Shown in pieces: positions 5,909 to 14,181 of a DNA stretch of 41,522 nucleotides. Each line of letters opens with the position of its first letter. Positions within the stretch are counted from its first letter, which is position 1. Under the pieces are notes generated by a model. That model did no database searches. It saw only the letters and a list, made by a program, of their open reading frames with translations, and was not told the origin of the DNA. This stretch comes from a virus, in the IMG/VR virus record IMGVR_UViG_3300033388_005701, positions 1 to 41,522 of that record; one strand, 5' to 3'. The position numbers and the translations under genes are program-made.

Positions 5909-6153
5909 ATCTTGAACTTGTAAACGTCATTTGGGTTTTTGGGAATTGCGTAATTTTCAGGTTTAAATTTAGCAAGTTGTTTTGCATACCTAACTATTTC
6001 TCTACACCTGTTAGAACACCATAATACAATAGCAGGATTTTCACAATCTGTATTTTTGCACTTTCTACCCGAAGTAGTCGGTGTCATCTTGGAATTTGGT
6101 AATATAGACTTTGCTGTATTTCTTGGATTTGCTTGGACTACTGTTTTTTGCAT
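5905..6153 (-). CDS. Small zinc-finger-like protein
   Basis: An 82-residue basic protein with CKNTDC followed by WCSNRC, giving Cys pairs about 14 residues apart that could bind zinc, then a Lys-rich C-terminus. The start MQKTV is chosen because AAGGAAG lies upstream. It overlaps the preceding gene by 89 bases in another frame; a later start, MTPTTSG, would shorten the overlap but has no good ribosome site. Confidence 0.65.
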   Translation of the reverse strand: MQKTVVQANPRNTAKSILPNSKMTPTTSGRKCKNTDCENPAIVLWCSNRCREIVRYAKQLAKFKPENYAIPKNPNDVYKFKI

Positions 6154-6232
6154 CTTCCGCTTCCTTCTTAGCTAACCATTTAATTGAACTATCTCTTTGT
6201 TGTTTATCAAAGTCCTCGAATACGTTTCCCAT
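6065..6232 (-). CDS. Small hypothetical protein
   Basis: A 55-residue charged protein (MGNVFEDFDKQQRD...) with GGAG seven bases before the ATG. It overlaps the preceding coiled-coil gene by 26 bases and the following zinc-finger gene by 89 bases. The good ribosome site is the main support; function is unknown. Confidence 0.55.
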   Translation of the reverse strand: MGNVFEDFDKQQRDSSIKWLAKKEAEDAKNSSPSKSKKYSKVYITKFQDDTDYFG

Positions 6233-6380
6233 TTTCTAACTCCAAATAAATTATTCTATTTCTACTGTTTTTAACTATTAACGATAGGCTCTTATTGTCT
6301 TCTCTTAGCTCTTCAAGGGAGTGGCTTATTCTTTCCATAGCCTCCACTACGAGTTCCAGTACTTTCTTAGTATCACTCAT
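6207..6380 (-). CDS. Short coiled-coil protein, first gene of the left operon
   Basis: A 57-residue protein with heptad-like leucines and isoleucines (LELVVEAMERISHSLEEL...). The ATG at 6380 has AGGAAA upstream. A longer TTG frame would start at the predicted transcription start of the 6396-6440 promoter and is rejected. Function is unknown. Confidence 0.65.
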   Translation of the reverse strand: MSDTKKVLELVVEAMERISHSLEELREDNKSLSLIVKNSRNRIIYLELENGKRIRGL

Positions 6381-6395
6381 ATGTTTCCTGCTCAC

Positions 6396-6440
6396 TGTTA
6401 AATCCAATATTAAGATACGTCTTAGTGTTTACGTTGTCAA
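6396..6440 (-). promoter_or_regulatory. Minus-strand promoter cassette, copy at 6.4 kb
   Basis: TTGACA (6440-6435), 17 bases, TATCTT (6417-6412), then GGATTTAACA (6405-6396), only 15 bases before the ATG of the first operon gene. It is one of six copies of this cassette and presumably the main promoter of the 1846-6380 operon. Confidence 0.85.
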
Positions 6441-6933
6441 CAATTATTATTATTTAGTTTAGGCTAATGGTTATATGATTACCGCTTTGCTTCGCTCGCT
6501 TATTCAGTAGTAGTTCTATTGTAGTCTTTTTAATGTTTCTCAGAATCATGGGTTGTGTGTTCTAAGATGCAGCTCACCCCCAAACCCCCTCACGGAGATT
6601 TAGAGATGAACCACACGATATTTCTCGTCAAAATTGGGAGTTTAGTAATCGAAGTGCCCTAGACATAGCTGTTACCTTAATGCCTAAGTCTATTAAAATC
6701 CCCTGAGTCATCGTGTACAGTCTCGTCAGGTAATTAGTCAGTTAATAGACTACCACGCAGAACACACCCTGCGTATACGGTTTACTTTAATTTGAGTCGG
6801 ATTGTTGAAAACTGACTCTGTTGAGAATGGCCCGAAGGCCTCAGTCCTCAACACTTTTAAAACTAGGTAATAAAATCTCAATGTCAAGTGTTTTTTTAGT
6901 TTCTTTAGTGCGAAAAGAACTTATATTAAATAA
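6441..6933 (-). ncRNA. Second structured, gene-free segment; candidate RNA
   Basis: There is no gene between the divergent early and fibre genes. Complementary arms are frequent: GTTGAG/CTCAAC (6820-6852) enclosing GGCC-GGCC, GAGTC/GACTC (6794-6818), ACGCAG/CTGCGT (6755-6774), TAGTC/GACTA (6735-6752) and ACACGAT/ATCGTGT (6613-6619 with 6710-6716). Read on the minus strand the inner loop at 6833-6836 becomes C(UUCG)G, which favours that strand. A perfect TTGACA lies at 6887-6882 on the minus strand, though its -10 is poor. It could instead be the 5' leader of the plus-strand fibre gene. Confidence 0.5.
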
Positions 6934-8370
6934 ATGGCATTAGATAAAGATAATAATCCGTTTACCAACTACAGACTAGGTTTCCATCGTGGAGTACCTG
7001 GTGATAATCCTCTCAGTGAAGGTTTAGTTGCATACTATAAAGAAGATGAAAGTTCTGGGACAAGAATGGACTGTGGACCCAATGGAATTGACCTTGCAGA
7101 ATTTGGAACGGTTGGTGGCACATCCAATGGAGTGATTGGTCGGGCTACAAGATTCACAGGAGCAGGAAGATTGACTTCTGTGACCAATACAATACTTGAT
7201 GATATGGTTGGGGAAGATTACACCATCACGGGCTGGTTTACTGTAACAGATTTGTTATCCAGTGGAACAATGATTTCTATTGGGAATGGTGGCCTTGGTG
7301 TGGGTAATGAAAACTTAATGTCCTGCTTTTATGAATCGGGTGGAAACTCGATAGTAGTAGCCACTGGACTTGGAGCTTCATATAATTTTGCAGGCTCTAC
7401 TATTAACGGTGGTGTTCCCGAAGGTGCGTATATATTTGTAGCTGTTAAGTATGTAAAATCAACAAATTCAATACATATTAGGCTAAATAACGGTACTTTT
7501 AGTACTAATAATCTACCGAGCGCTGTTACTGTTAATGCTGGGGCTGTAGTTTCATTAGGCTCTTTAGCTCCTCTAAGTATAAACCAAAACGGTAAAAATG
7601 ATGAAGTATCTATTTATAATAGGCTCCTAACCGATTCGGAAGTGGATTTCTTACAAAGAGGTGGGGGAATAATTGATGATGTTGTGGCTGGATACTTTTT
7701 TGATAGCGCTACAATCGGTCAAGATGCTACTAAAAACGCCATAACCCTAACAGGATTTGGTGGATTCAGCTCTGCACCTGGAATACAAGGTGATTCAATG
7801 GCATTTGATGGGATAGATGCGGGAGCACTTTCAATTACTCACTCAGAATTAGATGATTTAATAAGTCACTCCTTTGGAATTACAATGTGGGCCTATATTG
7901 ACTCCACTTTAACTGATAATGTCACGATATTTGGCCTTATGGGTGGTCTTAACACTGGTGATGTGTTGTTGAACGTCACTTATTATCACCCCACGCCTGG
8001 AATAGCTGCAACAATTTATTACGCTGGCGGAACAAGTACCTCCTTTGTTTATCAACAAATTGGTGGAACTTTACCCAAAGACGAGTGGTTTTCTATTCAA
8101 TTATCATTTAGTCACTCCTCTTTGACCTTGAGCATGTCTTTAAATGATAATGCATCTACCTCAGTCACCATACCAAGTACAACCAATGTTAATACGGGTT
8201 TAAAAGTATCACTAGGTAGCTATATGGGCGTAGCTGACTACCTAAAAGGTAGAGTTGATGAAGTTTATATATATGATGGGTCCCTAACACTTGAAGAAAG
8301 AAGAACAAGATATATGAATGGGGTTGGGAATAGACCAATTGCACCTGGAAGACCTCCTTGTGCTGTGTAA
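6934..8370 (+). CDS. LamG/concanavalin-type tail fibre protein 1
   Basis: A 478-residue protein with two consecutive LamG-like (concanavalin-fold) repeats, about residues 28-240 and 245-465. Each contains an AYYKEDESSG or AGYFFDSA opening, an ITGWF or ITMWAY strand, and a closing DEVSIYNRLL or DEVYIYDGSL strand. Such domains bind glycans and often form phage receptor-binding modules. The first 20 residues (DKDNNPFTNYRLGFHRG) are shared with the next gene and may be the attachment peptide. The ribosome site is weak (AAAGAACTT). Confidence 0.75.
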   Translation: MALDKDNNPFTNYRLGFHRGVPGDNPLSEGLVAYYKEDESSGTRMDCGPNGIDLAEFGTVGGTSNGVIGRATRFTGAGRLTSVTNTILDDMVGEDYTITGWFTVTDLLSSGTMISIGNGGLGVGNENLMSCFYESGGNSIVVATGLGASYNFAGSTINGGVPEGAYIFVAVKYVKSTNSIHIRLNNGTFSTNNLPSAVTVNAGAVVSLGSLAPLSINQNGKNDEVSIYNRLLTDSEVDFLQRGGGIIDDVVAGYFFDSATIGQDATKNAITLTGFGGFSSAPGIQGDSMAFDGIDAGALSITHSELDDLISHSFGITMWAYIDSTLTDNVTIFGLMGGLNTGDVLLNVTYYHPTPGIAATIYYAGGTSTSFVYQQIGGTLPKDEWFSIQLSFSHSSLTLSMSLNDNASTSVTIPSTTNVNTGLKVSLGSYMGVADYLKGRVDEVYIYDGSLTLEERRTRYMNGVGNRPIAPGRPPCAV

Positions 8371-8417
8371 TGGAGATATTTAGTTTTTTTAACGAAAATA
8401 AATTATATTAGGAACTT

Positions 8418-9884
8418 ATGACTTTAGATAAATTCAATAATCCGTTTTCAAACTTCAGATTGGGCTTTCATAATGGCGGTGGAGGCAGCCCACTTGATGT
8501 TGATTTAGTAGCCTACTATACTCTAGATGAAGTTTCGGGAGATAGGATAGATTGTAGTCCAAACGGTTTGGATGCAAGTATAGTTGGTGGAACGGTAGGA
8601 TTCACTAATGATGGAATTATTTCTGGAGCCGCTGACTTTACACTTTCTGGAGGTTTAATATCTGCCACTGACTCAGTGATTGATGATATTGTAGGTGGTA
8701 GTTTTACAATTACTACTTGGGTGAAACTTAGAAGTGATACTAGTGGGAACGTGGTTTCTATCAGTAACGGTGGCCTTAATACTAATTCACTAACGTCTTT
8801 ATTTTATGATTTTAATTCAAAATCTTTTGTTGGTTTTGTAAGTGATGGGGTTTCAGGTGATTTTTTTGGTTCAAATGTGGGCGGCTCTATCCCGTTTGAT
8901 ACTTGGGTATTTGCAGTACTGAAATTTGATGCTGACACGGAAAACTACTCACTGCAATTAAATAACCAGACACCAGCTGAAAATAATTTGGGTGCGCAAA
9001 CATCTACCATTCCTTCACAAAAGTTAGCAATCGGTAAGTCAGTCGATGGTGGACTTCCTTTTGACGGTTGTATTGATGAAACATCTTTTTACAGTAGGCT
9101 TTTGACTGACGACGAGATTACCCATTATCGTATAGGTGGTGGACTTAAAACTAACATAGTTGCTGCCTACTTTTTTGAAAGTAACCCAAATGATGAGGGA
9201 CCTAATGAAATAAACTTAGGCCCAAGTGGTGGTTTGGGCTATGCTACAGGTGTAATAGATACGGCTGCTAATTTCAATGGTACTTTTGCTCGCCTAGAGT
9301 CAAGCTCAAGTTCAGCTCTTGATGCCCTTAGAGAAAACTCATTTACTGTTACTTTCTTTGGTTATGTGAACTCCGCTCATACTGGAAACGGGACAATGTT
9401 AAATATCATGGACAGTTTAGCTCTGGGTGAATTCCTATTACTCACAGAATATAATGAAACTAATGACAGGATAGAAACCACCATTGCCAGTAATGGGGGA
9501 GCAGTTACCACTATTCTATCTCAGCAAATTGGAACGGGAATACCAAGAGATACATTTTTCTCTGTACAAATAACTTTTGATGCATCTACTTTAGAGTTTA
9601 GCCTAAGATTAAATCAACAAGCTTTCACACAAACAACTTTAGCAAATACCACCGATGTTAATTCTGGGCTTAGAATTAGGATGGGTACTTATGCTGGAAA
9701 TGCAGATGCTTTAGCTGGCAGAGTTGATGAAGCAACCATATACAATGAAGTACTAACCGAGATAGATTTAAATACAGTATACATGAACGGCCTTGCCACT
9801 AGACCTTATAGAGCAGGGAGAGCAGGTTGCGCTCCAGAAGTGACCGATGATTTCAATAATGATTTCAACAATGACTTTAATTAA
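8418..9884 (+). CDS. LamG/concanavalin-type tail fibre protein 2 (paralogue)
   Basis: A 488-residue paralogue of the preceding gene. It has the same N-terminus (DKFNNPFSNFRLGFHNG), two LamG-like repeats closing with DETSFYSRLL and DEATIYNEVL, and the same C-terminal pattern (VYMNGLATRPYRAGR). A repeat-like tail DDFNNDFNNDFN follows. The pair looks like a tandem duplication followed by divergence, as expected for receptor-binding proteins. AGGAACTT precedes the ATG. Confidence 0.75.
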   Translation: MTLDKFNNPFSNFRLGFHNGGGGSPLDVDLVAYYTLDEVSGDRIDCSPNGLDASIVGGTVGFTNDGIISGAADFTLSGGLISATDSVIDDIVGGSFTITTWVKLRSDTSGNVVSISNGGLNTNSLTSLFYDFNSKSFVGFVSDGVSGDFFGSNVGGSIPFDTWVFAVLKFDADTENYSLQLNNQTPAENNLGAQTSTIPSQKLAIGKSVDGGLPFDGCIDETSFYSRLLTDDEITHYRIGGGLKTNIVAAYFFESNPNDEGPNEINLGPSGGLGYATGVIDTAANFNGTFARLESSSSSALDALRENSFTVTFFGYVNSAHTGNGTMLNIMDSLALGEFLLLTEYNETNDRIETTIASNGGAVTTILSQQIGTGIPRDTFFSVQITFDASTLEFSLRLNQQAFTQTTLANTTDVNSGLRIRMGTYAGNADALAGRVDEATIYNEVLTEIDLNTVYMNGLATRPYRAGRAGCAPEVTDDFNNDFNNDFN

Positions 9885-9892
9885 GGAATATT

Positions 9893-10768
9893 ATGACAGC
9901 TAAAAATAGAGCCGCTTTAAAAACAGACGTATCAACAAATTTCCCTACTAATGCCGCTGGTGCAATTACGGCAGCTATACTCAGGCCATTCTTAGATGAT
10001 ACAATTGATTCAGCTAGAAACGTAGTTGATGATTTAGGTGTTTCCAAGAAAACAGATATAACCACAAGCACCGTTCTTGTAAATGAAAACTTTATCGTTA
10101 ATACTTTTGAAATTGATTGTACCTCTGGCCCTATAACAATGACACTACCTTTGCTTTCAACCGTACAGAATCAAAAATGGGTGTTTATAAAAACAGACTC
10201 TACCAACAATAAATTAACCTTAGATGGCTCTGGAGCAGAAGAGATTGCAGGGGAGTTAACAAAAAGGATAATTTCTCAGTATGACTCTGCCGAGATTGTT
10301 CCCAATACCACTCAATGGTTTGTATCATCCGAGCAGGTAAATGGAAAAGTGTTGGTTGTAGATAGGGCCAGCTCTGGAGCACAGTCAATACCTACAGGGG
10401 TTGCCACAGTAGTTCAATTTGACAATGAGATTGTTGACTCAGGTGATTTTTATGACAACGCAACAAATTATACTTATACTCCAGGAAATGCAATATTCCA
10501 ATTTTCTATAGGTGTAGAATTATTGCAATTAGATGCAAACAATTTTGTAGAAGTATGCATAAGAAAAGGCGGGGCAGCTATAGCATGTACTCGCCAATAT
10601 TCCACATTTAATAATCAAGATATTACGGTTAATATAAATATACTTGACTCTAATGTGGACCCATTCCCTGGCGTTTATGATGTAACCATAGAGCATGACC
10701 AAGGGGCCAATTTAAACTTATCCGATAGCGTTATAAAAACTTATTGGAAAGCTGTGAGGATTGCTTAA
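9893..10768 (+). CDS. Tail fibre or spike-associated protein
   Basis: A 291-residue protein. Residues 1-45 (NRAALKTDVSTNFPTNAAGA...) match the kind of N-terminal adaptor seen on many phage fibres. Residues 60-150 form a beta-rich domain, and the C-terminal 130 residues (TPGNAIFQFSIGVELLQLD...) resemble a C1q/TNF-like jelly roll. It probably belongs to the host-recognition apparatus with its neighbours. The exact role is not known. Confidence 0.6.
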   Translation: MTAKNRAALKTDVSTNFPTNAAGAITAAILRPFLDDTIDSARNVVDDLGVSKKTDITTSTVLVNENFIVNTFEIDCTSGPITMTLPLLSTVQNQKWVFIKTDSTNNKLTLDGSGAEEIAGELTKRIISQYDSAEIVPNTTQWFVSSEQVNGKVLVVDRASSGAQSIPTGVATVVQFDNEIVDSGDFYDNATNYTYTPGNAIFQFSIGVELLQLDANNFVEVCIRKGGAAIACTRQYSTFNNQDITVNINILDSNVDPFPGVYDVTIEHDQGANLNLSDSVIKTYWKAVRIA

Positions 10769-11370
10769 TGCCACCAAGAGAAAATGAAGACCCTACACCT
10801 GAGCAAGCGGCCAAAAGAGCGGCTTACTTAGCTAAGAAAAGGGCGCATATTGTTAAACGTAAGGCAAAGAATAGAGTCAAAAGAAATATTTTGCTTAAAG
10901 CTGAATACGGAAATGATACGGATAAGACAGAATTTGACACCACTAAAACTAGTGCAACCTGTATGTCTGAGGATATTTCTGATGGCGGCACGAAACTGAG
11001 TTACAAAATAGACCCATGCCCACCAGGAAAATACGTGGTTGAATGGTATGTAGATGTTGAGGATGATGGCGCTGGTAGACCGATGGGCAGACTTAGACTT
11101 AATCGAGATAAAAAGCACAATGCAAGAGCTAAAAAGAATGGGGGTCCTAATTATTATTACAATGGGATTGAAGAAATAACCATTCTAGAGAGATTCCAAC
11201 CACAATTATTCGAAATAGATGTAGAAAAAGTTAGTGGAGGCAAAGCTAAAATACAAGAGGGTAGTATTTATGTTTGTAGAAGAAAACCTTATACCCCACC
11301 ACAAAGAGAACCAAATCCAGAAGACCCAGTTCTTCCACCTTTTCCAATAGACAACCAAGGAGCAAGTTAA
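10768..11370 (+). CDS. Hypothetical virion-associated protein
   Basis: A 200-residue protein. The ATG at 10768 overlaps the upstream stop (TAATG) and gives MPPRENED. The N-terminal 45 residues are a basic helix (KRAAYLAKKRAHIVKRKAKN), the middle is beta-rich (PPGKYVVEWYVDVEDDG), and the C-terminus is proline-rich. No family was recognised. Location among fibre genes suggests a virion role. Confidence 0.65.
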   Translation: MPPRENEDPTPEQAAKRAAYLAKKRAHIVKRKAKNRVKRNILLKAEYGNDTDKTEFDTTKTSATCMSEDISDGGTKLSYKIDPCPPGKYVVEWYVDVEDDGAGRPMGRLRLNRDKKHNARAKKNGGPNYYYNGIEEITILERFQPQLFEIDVEKVSGGKAKIQEGSIYVCRRKPYTPPQREPNPEDPVLPPFPIDNQGAS

Positions 11371-11371
11371 A

Positions 11372-11641
11372 ATGGCACAACCAAACACAAAAAATGTAGT
11401 AGTAGGCATATCCAGTCAATTACTATCTGCAAAAAGAAGTAGAAAATATATTCTAATCCAAAACAAAGAGCCTATAGGTGGAAATAATGTTTATATCCAT
11501 TGGGGTGATGACGTTGCTACAACTAGTAATGGAGTCGTTCTAGGACCTACAGAAGTTCACGATGTTCAGGTTTTTAATCAAGGACAATTAAGTGCTATAG
11601 CAGATGTGGCACCTGTTAATGTTCTTCTTTTGGAATTTTAG
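11372..11641 (+). CDS. Small beta-rich structural protein
   Basis: An 89-residue protein dominated by predicted beta strands (RKYILIQNKEPIGGNNVYIHWGDD, interrupted here only for length). This layout, with an aligned IQN..N.VYI..G pattern, is common in small phage virion proteins that decorate heads or tails. It is placed just before the terminase gene. Function is inferred from context only. Confidence 0.6.
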   Translation: MAQPNTKNVVVGISSQLLSAKRSRKYILIQNKEPIGGNNVYIHWGDDVATTSNGVVLGPTEVHDVQVFNQGQLSAIADVAPVNVLLLEF

Positions 11642-11655
11642 CTTAAAATCGCAAG

Positions 11656-11672
11656 AAAGGGGTTTCCCCCTC
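11656..11672 (+). terminator. Possible terminator hairpin
   Basis: GGGG-TTT-CCCC forms a short stable hairpin 15 bases after the stop of the preceding gene. There is no T-tract after it, so it may slow transcription or protect RNA rather than terminate fully. Confidence 0.35.
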
Positions 11673-11746
11673 CCAAGCTTGGATTTAACAATAAATCTTA
11701 TAAAGGAAATATTGTAGAACTCTAAGATACTATTTATTTAATCCAG

Positions 11747-13261
11747 ATGGCAATATACTTGGAAGAAAATAACAAATCAATCAACGATATATTAAGGGAA
11801 ATGTCCCTTAATAAATTTATTAGCCTATTTTGCAGCGTTTATGACTATGATGTTGAAAAATGGTGTCCAATAGTCCTATGGCCTAAGCAGGTTGAGCTTA
11901 CTGACCTTTTAGAGGTTACTACAAAGATATTCTGGCCCAAAGCTAGACAAGTGGGTGGTTCAATGGTTGCAGGCTGCCTTGCAGCTAAGGTTGCAATCTC
12001 AGAACCTAACTCTGACATCTACGTTATCTCTAAAACAGAGGGGGATGCTCAATATTTCCTGAAGGATAAAGTAAAAAGTATCCTAGAACACCTTCCAAAG
12101 GTTGAGGGTATTGACTGGCCCAAAAGTACACCCTATAAAGATAGAATTGAATTCTCGAATGGTTCTACAATCACCTCCCTAACAAGTTCCGAGGATGCAG
12201 GTCGTGGGCGCTCATCTGTTAGATTATTTATAATGGATGAAGCTGGTGCGATTGAGCATGCTAGAGCTATTTGGAAAGGTGCTTCTCCCGCCATCGAGAA
12301 ACACCCCAGGGGCCAAATGATTGTGATTTCAAACTCAAAATCTGGCTCTTGGTTTAATATTATGCTCAAAAAGATAGATGAAGGTGATGTTGATGGAATA
12401 GATTTGCATTTTATGTCATCATGGACCGACCCAGCTAGAGATGAAGCCTGGAAACGGGTATCTATAACTCAATATGACAATGAGATAGATTTCTATACCG
12501 AGTATCCCGAAAAAGTGGAACATATGTTTCTCAAAAGAGAGGGTTACGCTTATCCTACCTTTAAATCTAAAGAGGGTGGACCCCACGTTAATTCTTTTGA
12601 ACCAGACTTTGAACATAATAGGCTTATCTTTGGATATGACCACGGTTTTGAGCATTATTCTGTATTTCTAATGATGGTTTGGGATATGTATAATGACCAC
12701 CTTTATGTTTTCGATGAATTATTCAGTCATCAACAAGGTGTCCCAGAGATAGCAGTTTCAATGCTAAATAAGATTGAGAAGTGGGAACGGGAGCTTATGC
12801 CTGTTAAATCATGGCTTAATATTGCCGATTCAGCCATTTTCTCTAAGCATGGAACAAAACCAGTTTCAGAACTTATTCATGCCTATACAGGATTACATTT
12901 TAGTAAATCTCTCAAATATAATGAAGCCGCTTCTACTGATATGCTCAGAAGTAGGTTCACATTAAATAAAATTACGATTCATCCCAGATGCTATAACACA
13001 ATAGGTCAAATTAGAGACTTAATGTATGGAAAAAATGGGAAGATTAAAGATGCTAATAATGATTCTGTGGATATTTTACGTTATATTTGTACAGAGTTAA
13101 GACAACAAACCAGGCCAGCGGAAGTAAAAGTACCAAAAGCATACGATAGAAGATTTGGTAAATACCAAAGAAATATGAGTATCTTACATAAAATGGGGCA
13201 AGATGATGGTAGTGAAAGGGAATTTTCAGCCCAAGAGCTAGGAAATTGGCAAGCTTTTTAA
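11747..13261 (+). CDS. terL: Terminase large subunit
   Basis: A 504-residue packaging motor ATPase and nuclease. The Walker A-like segment is KARQVGGSMVAG near residue 65, and Walker B is LFIMDEAG near residue 160 with the catalytic glutamate. The C-terminal RNase H-like nuclease shows FGYDHG near residue 295 and a late acidic NDSVDILRY near residue 440. Length and motif order fit TerL. It docks on the portal (14182-16185) during DNA packaging. No small subunit is recognised next to it. Confidence 0.9.
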   Translation: MAIYLEENNKSINDILREMSLNKFISLFCSVYDYDVEKWCPIVLWPKQVELTDLLEVTTKIFWPKARQVGGSMVAGCLAAKVAISEPNSDIYVISKTEGDAQYFLKDKVKSILEHLPKVEGIDWPKSTPYKDRIEFSNGSTITSLTSSEDAGRGRSSVRLFIMDEAGAIEHARAIWKGASPAIEKHPRGQMIVISNSKSGSWFNIMLKKIDEGDVDGIDLHFMSSWTDPARDEAWKRVSITQYDNEIDFYTEYPEKVEHMFLKREGYAYPTFKSKEGGPHVNSFEPDFEHNRLIFGYDHGFEHYSVFLMMVWDMYNDHLYVFDELFSHQQGVPEIAVSMLNKIEKWERELMPVKSWLNIADSAIFSKHGTKPVSELIHAYTGLHFSKSLKYNEAASTDMLRSRFTLNKITIHPRCYNTIGQIRDLMYGKNGKIKDANNDSVDILRYICTELRQQTRPAEVKVPKAYDRRFGKYQRNMSILHKMGQDDGSEREFSAQELGNWQAF

Positions 13262-13268
13262 AAAAATG

Positions 13269-13298
13269 TTGATACTTTGTTGATAAAATCACTATTTT
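13269..13298 (+). promoter_or_regulatory. Putative plus-strand promoter with TGTTGATA elements
   Basis: TTGATA (13269-13274), 18-base spacer, TATTTT (13293-13298), with a second TTGATA at 13280-13285. The AATGTTGATA element matches repeats at 1486-1522 and 16193-16254. It would drive the portal and capsid genes. Confidence 0.45.
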
Positions 13299-13337
13299 AA
13301 TAGATGAAAACCTAAAGCCTATAAAATCGAAGGTAAA

Positions 13338-13580
13338 ATGGGAAAAAATATAAAAGAGGAATGCAGATGTTCCAATAAGGTGAAAACAAAAAACCAAAGG
13401 ACTGCAACTTGTGGGTCATTTTTATTTGAGAAGAGTTCTAATAGAATCCTAATCATCTGTAGAAATTGTTCACAAAAGTATGCAATAGATTTTGCTGAGG
13501 GGACTGATATTTCAGTTAAAAAATTAGTAGAGTCTAACATAAAAATTCCTATAAAAACAAGGATTAATCATGGCAGTTAA
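13338..13580 (+). CDS. Small zinc-ribbon protein
   Basis: An 80-residue basic protein with CRC, a single Cys near residue 25, and ICRNC near residue 43, consistent with one zinc site, followed by a helical C-terminus. It lies between terminase and portal. Similar Com-like translational regulators occur in phages, but the match is too loose to assign. Confidence 0.6.
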   Translation: MGKNIKEECRCSNKVKTKNQRTATCGSFLFEKSSNRILIICRNCSQKYAIDFAEGTDISVKKLVESNIKIPIKTRINHGS

Positions 13581-13770
13581 ACAACTAGCAACTCAAGCAA
13601 AAGTCTATACTAAAATTGAAGACGAATTAGATATACCTGCAAACCTAGATTTACCATCTGGCGCTGCAACCGTGGCAAACTTTAAATTATTAGCCAATAT
13701 GTCTACTTCAGGCATGGCATTACTAGAAATAGACGGTGTTGAATACAACATCCCTCTTTTATTGTCCTAA
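13570..13770 (+). CDS. Small hypothetical structural protein
   Basis: A 66-residue protein (MAVKQLATQAKVYTK...) with a beta-strand C-terminal half (GMALLEIDGVEYNIPLLLS). It overlaps the preceding gene by 11 bases and has AAGGA upstream. Function is unknown. Confidence 0.65.
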   Translation: MAVKQLATQAKVYTKIEDELDIPANLDLPSGAATVANFKLLANMSTSGMALLEIDGVEYNIPLLLS

Positions 13771-13919
13771 TGACTAAGATTACTTTAAATAAACTGCTTG
13801 AGATTGTTAGAAAAGCAAACCCAGGCAAGAAAGTAATCTTAAAAGAGTTCAGGCATGCCCCCAATGCTGGTGGGCATGTCATTAAAGGTAAAGAGTTAGA
13901 AAACTTATTAAAGGATTAA
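13770..13919 (+). CDS. Small hypothetical protein
   Basis: A 49-residue basic protein starting MTKITLNKLLEIV. The ATG overlaps the upstream stop as TAATG. It includes HAPNAGGH and ends KELENLLKD. Tight packing between two other genes supports expression; function is unknown. Confidence 0.55.
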   Translation: MTKITLNKLLEIVRKANPGKKVILKEFRHAPNAGGHVIKGKELENLLKD

Positions 13920-13923
13920 TATT

Positions 13924-14178
13924 ATGGCTGGAAATGAAAGCTTCTTTTTTAGTAAACCAGTAGGGATTCTGGAAGAAATGGGTTCAAACGAACAAAAAGT
14001 ATCCTCTTCTTATAGCAGACCTGTGAGAGCAGAAATCAAAATGGTTCAAAATGGTTATGAACTAGATTATGAGAATAAAAGTTTCATTGCAAAAACATTA
14101 CCCGAAGCATTAGAAATGATTAAGAGCTGGATGGAAATGAACGAAAAAGAAATGTCTAAGGGCGAAAAAGAGGCTTAA
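13924..14178 (+). CDS. Hypothetical protein upstream of portal
   Basis: An 84-residue protein. The first half is polar, the second is strand-like (RAEIKMVQNGYELDYENKSF) followed by an acidic/Lys helix. It ends four bases before the portal ATG, so it is probably co-translated with the portal gene. No family was recognised. Confidence 0.65.
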   Translation: MAGNESFFFSKPVGILEEMGSNEQKVSSSYSRPVRAEIKMVQNGYELDYENKSFIAKTLPEALEMIKSWMEMNEKEMSKGEKEA

Positions 14179-14181
14179 TCT

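Noticed and set aside
6207-6407. Longer start of the first left-operon gene
   Set aside because: It would begin with TTG at the predicted transcription start and lacks room for a ribosome site.
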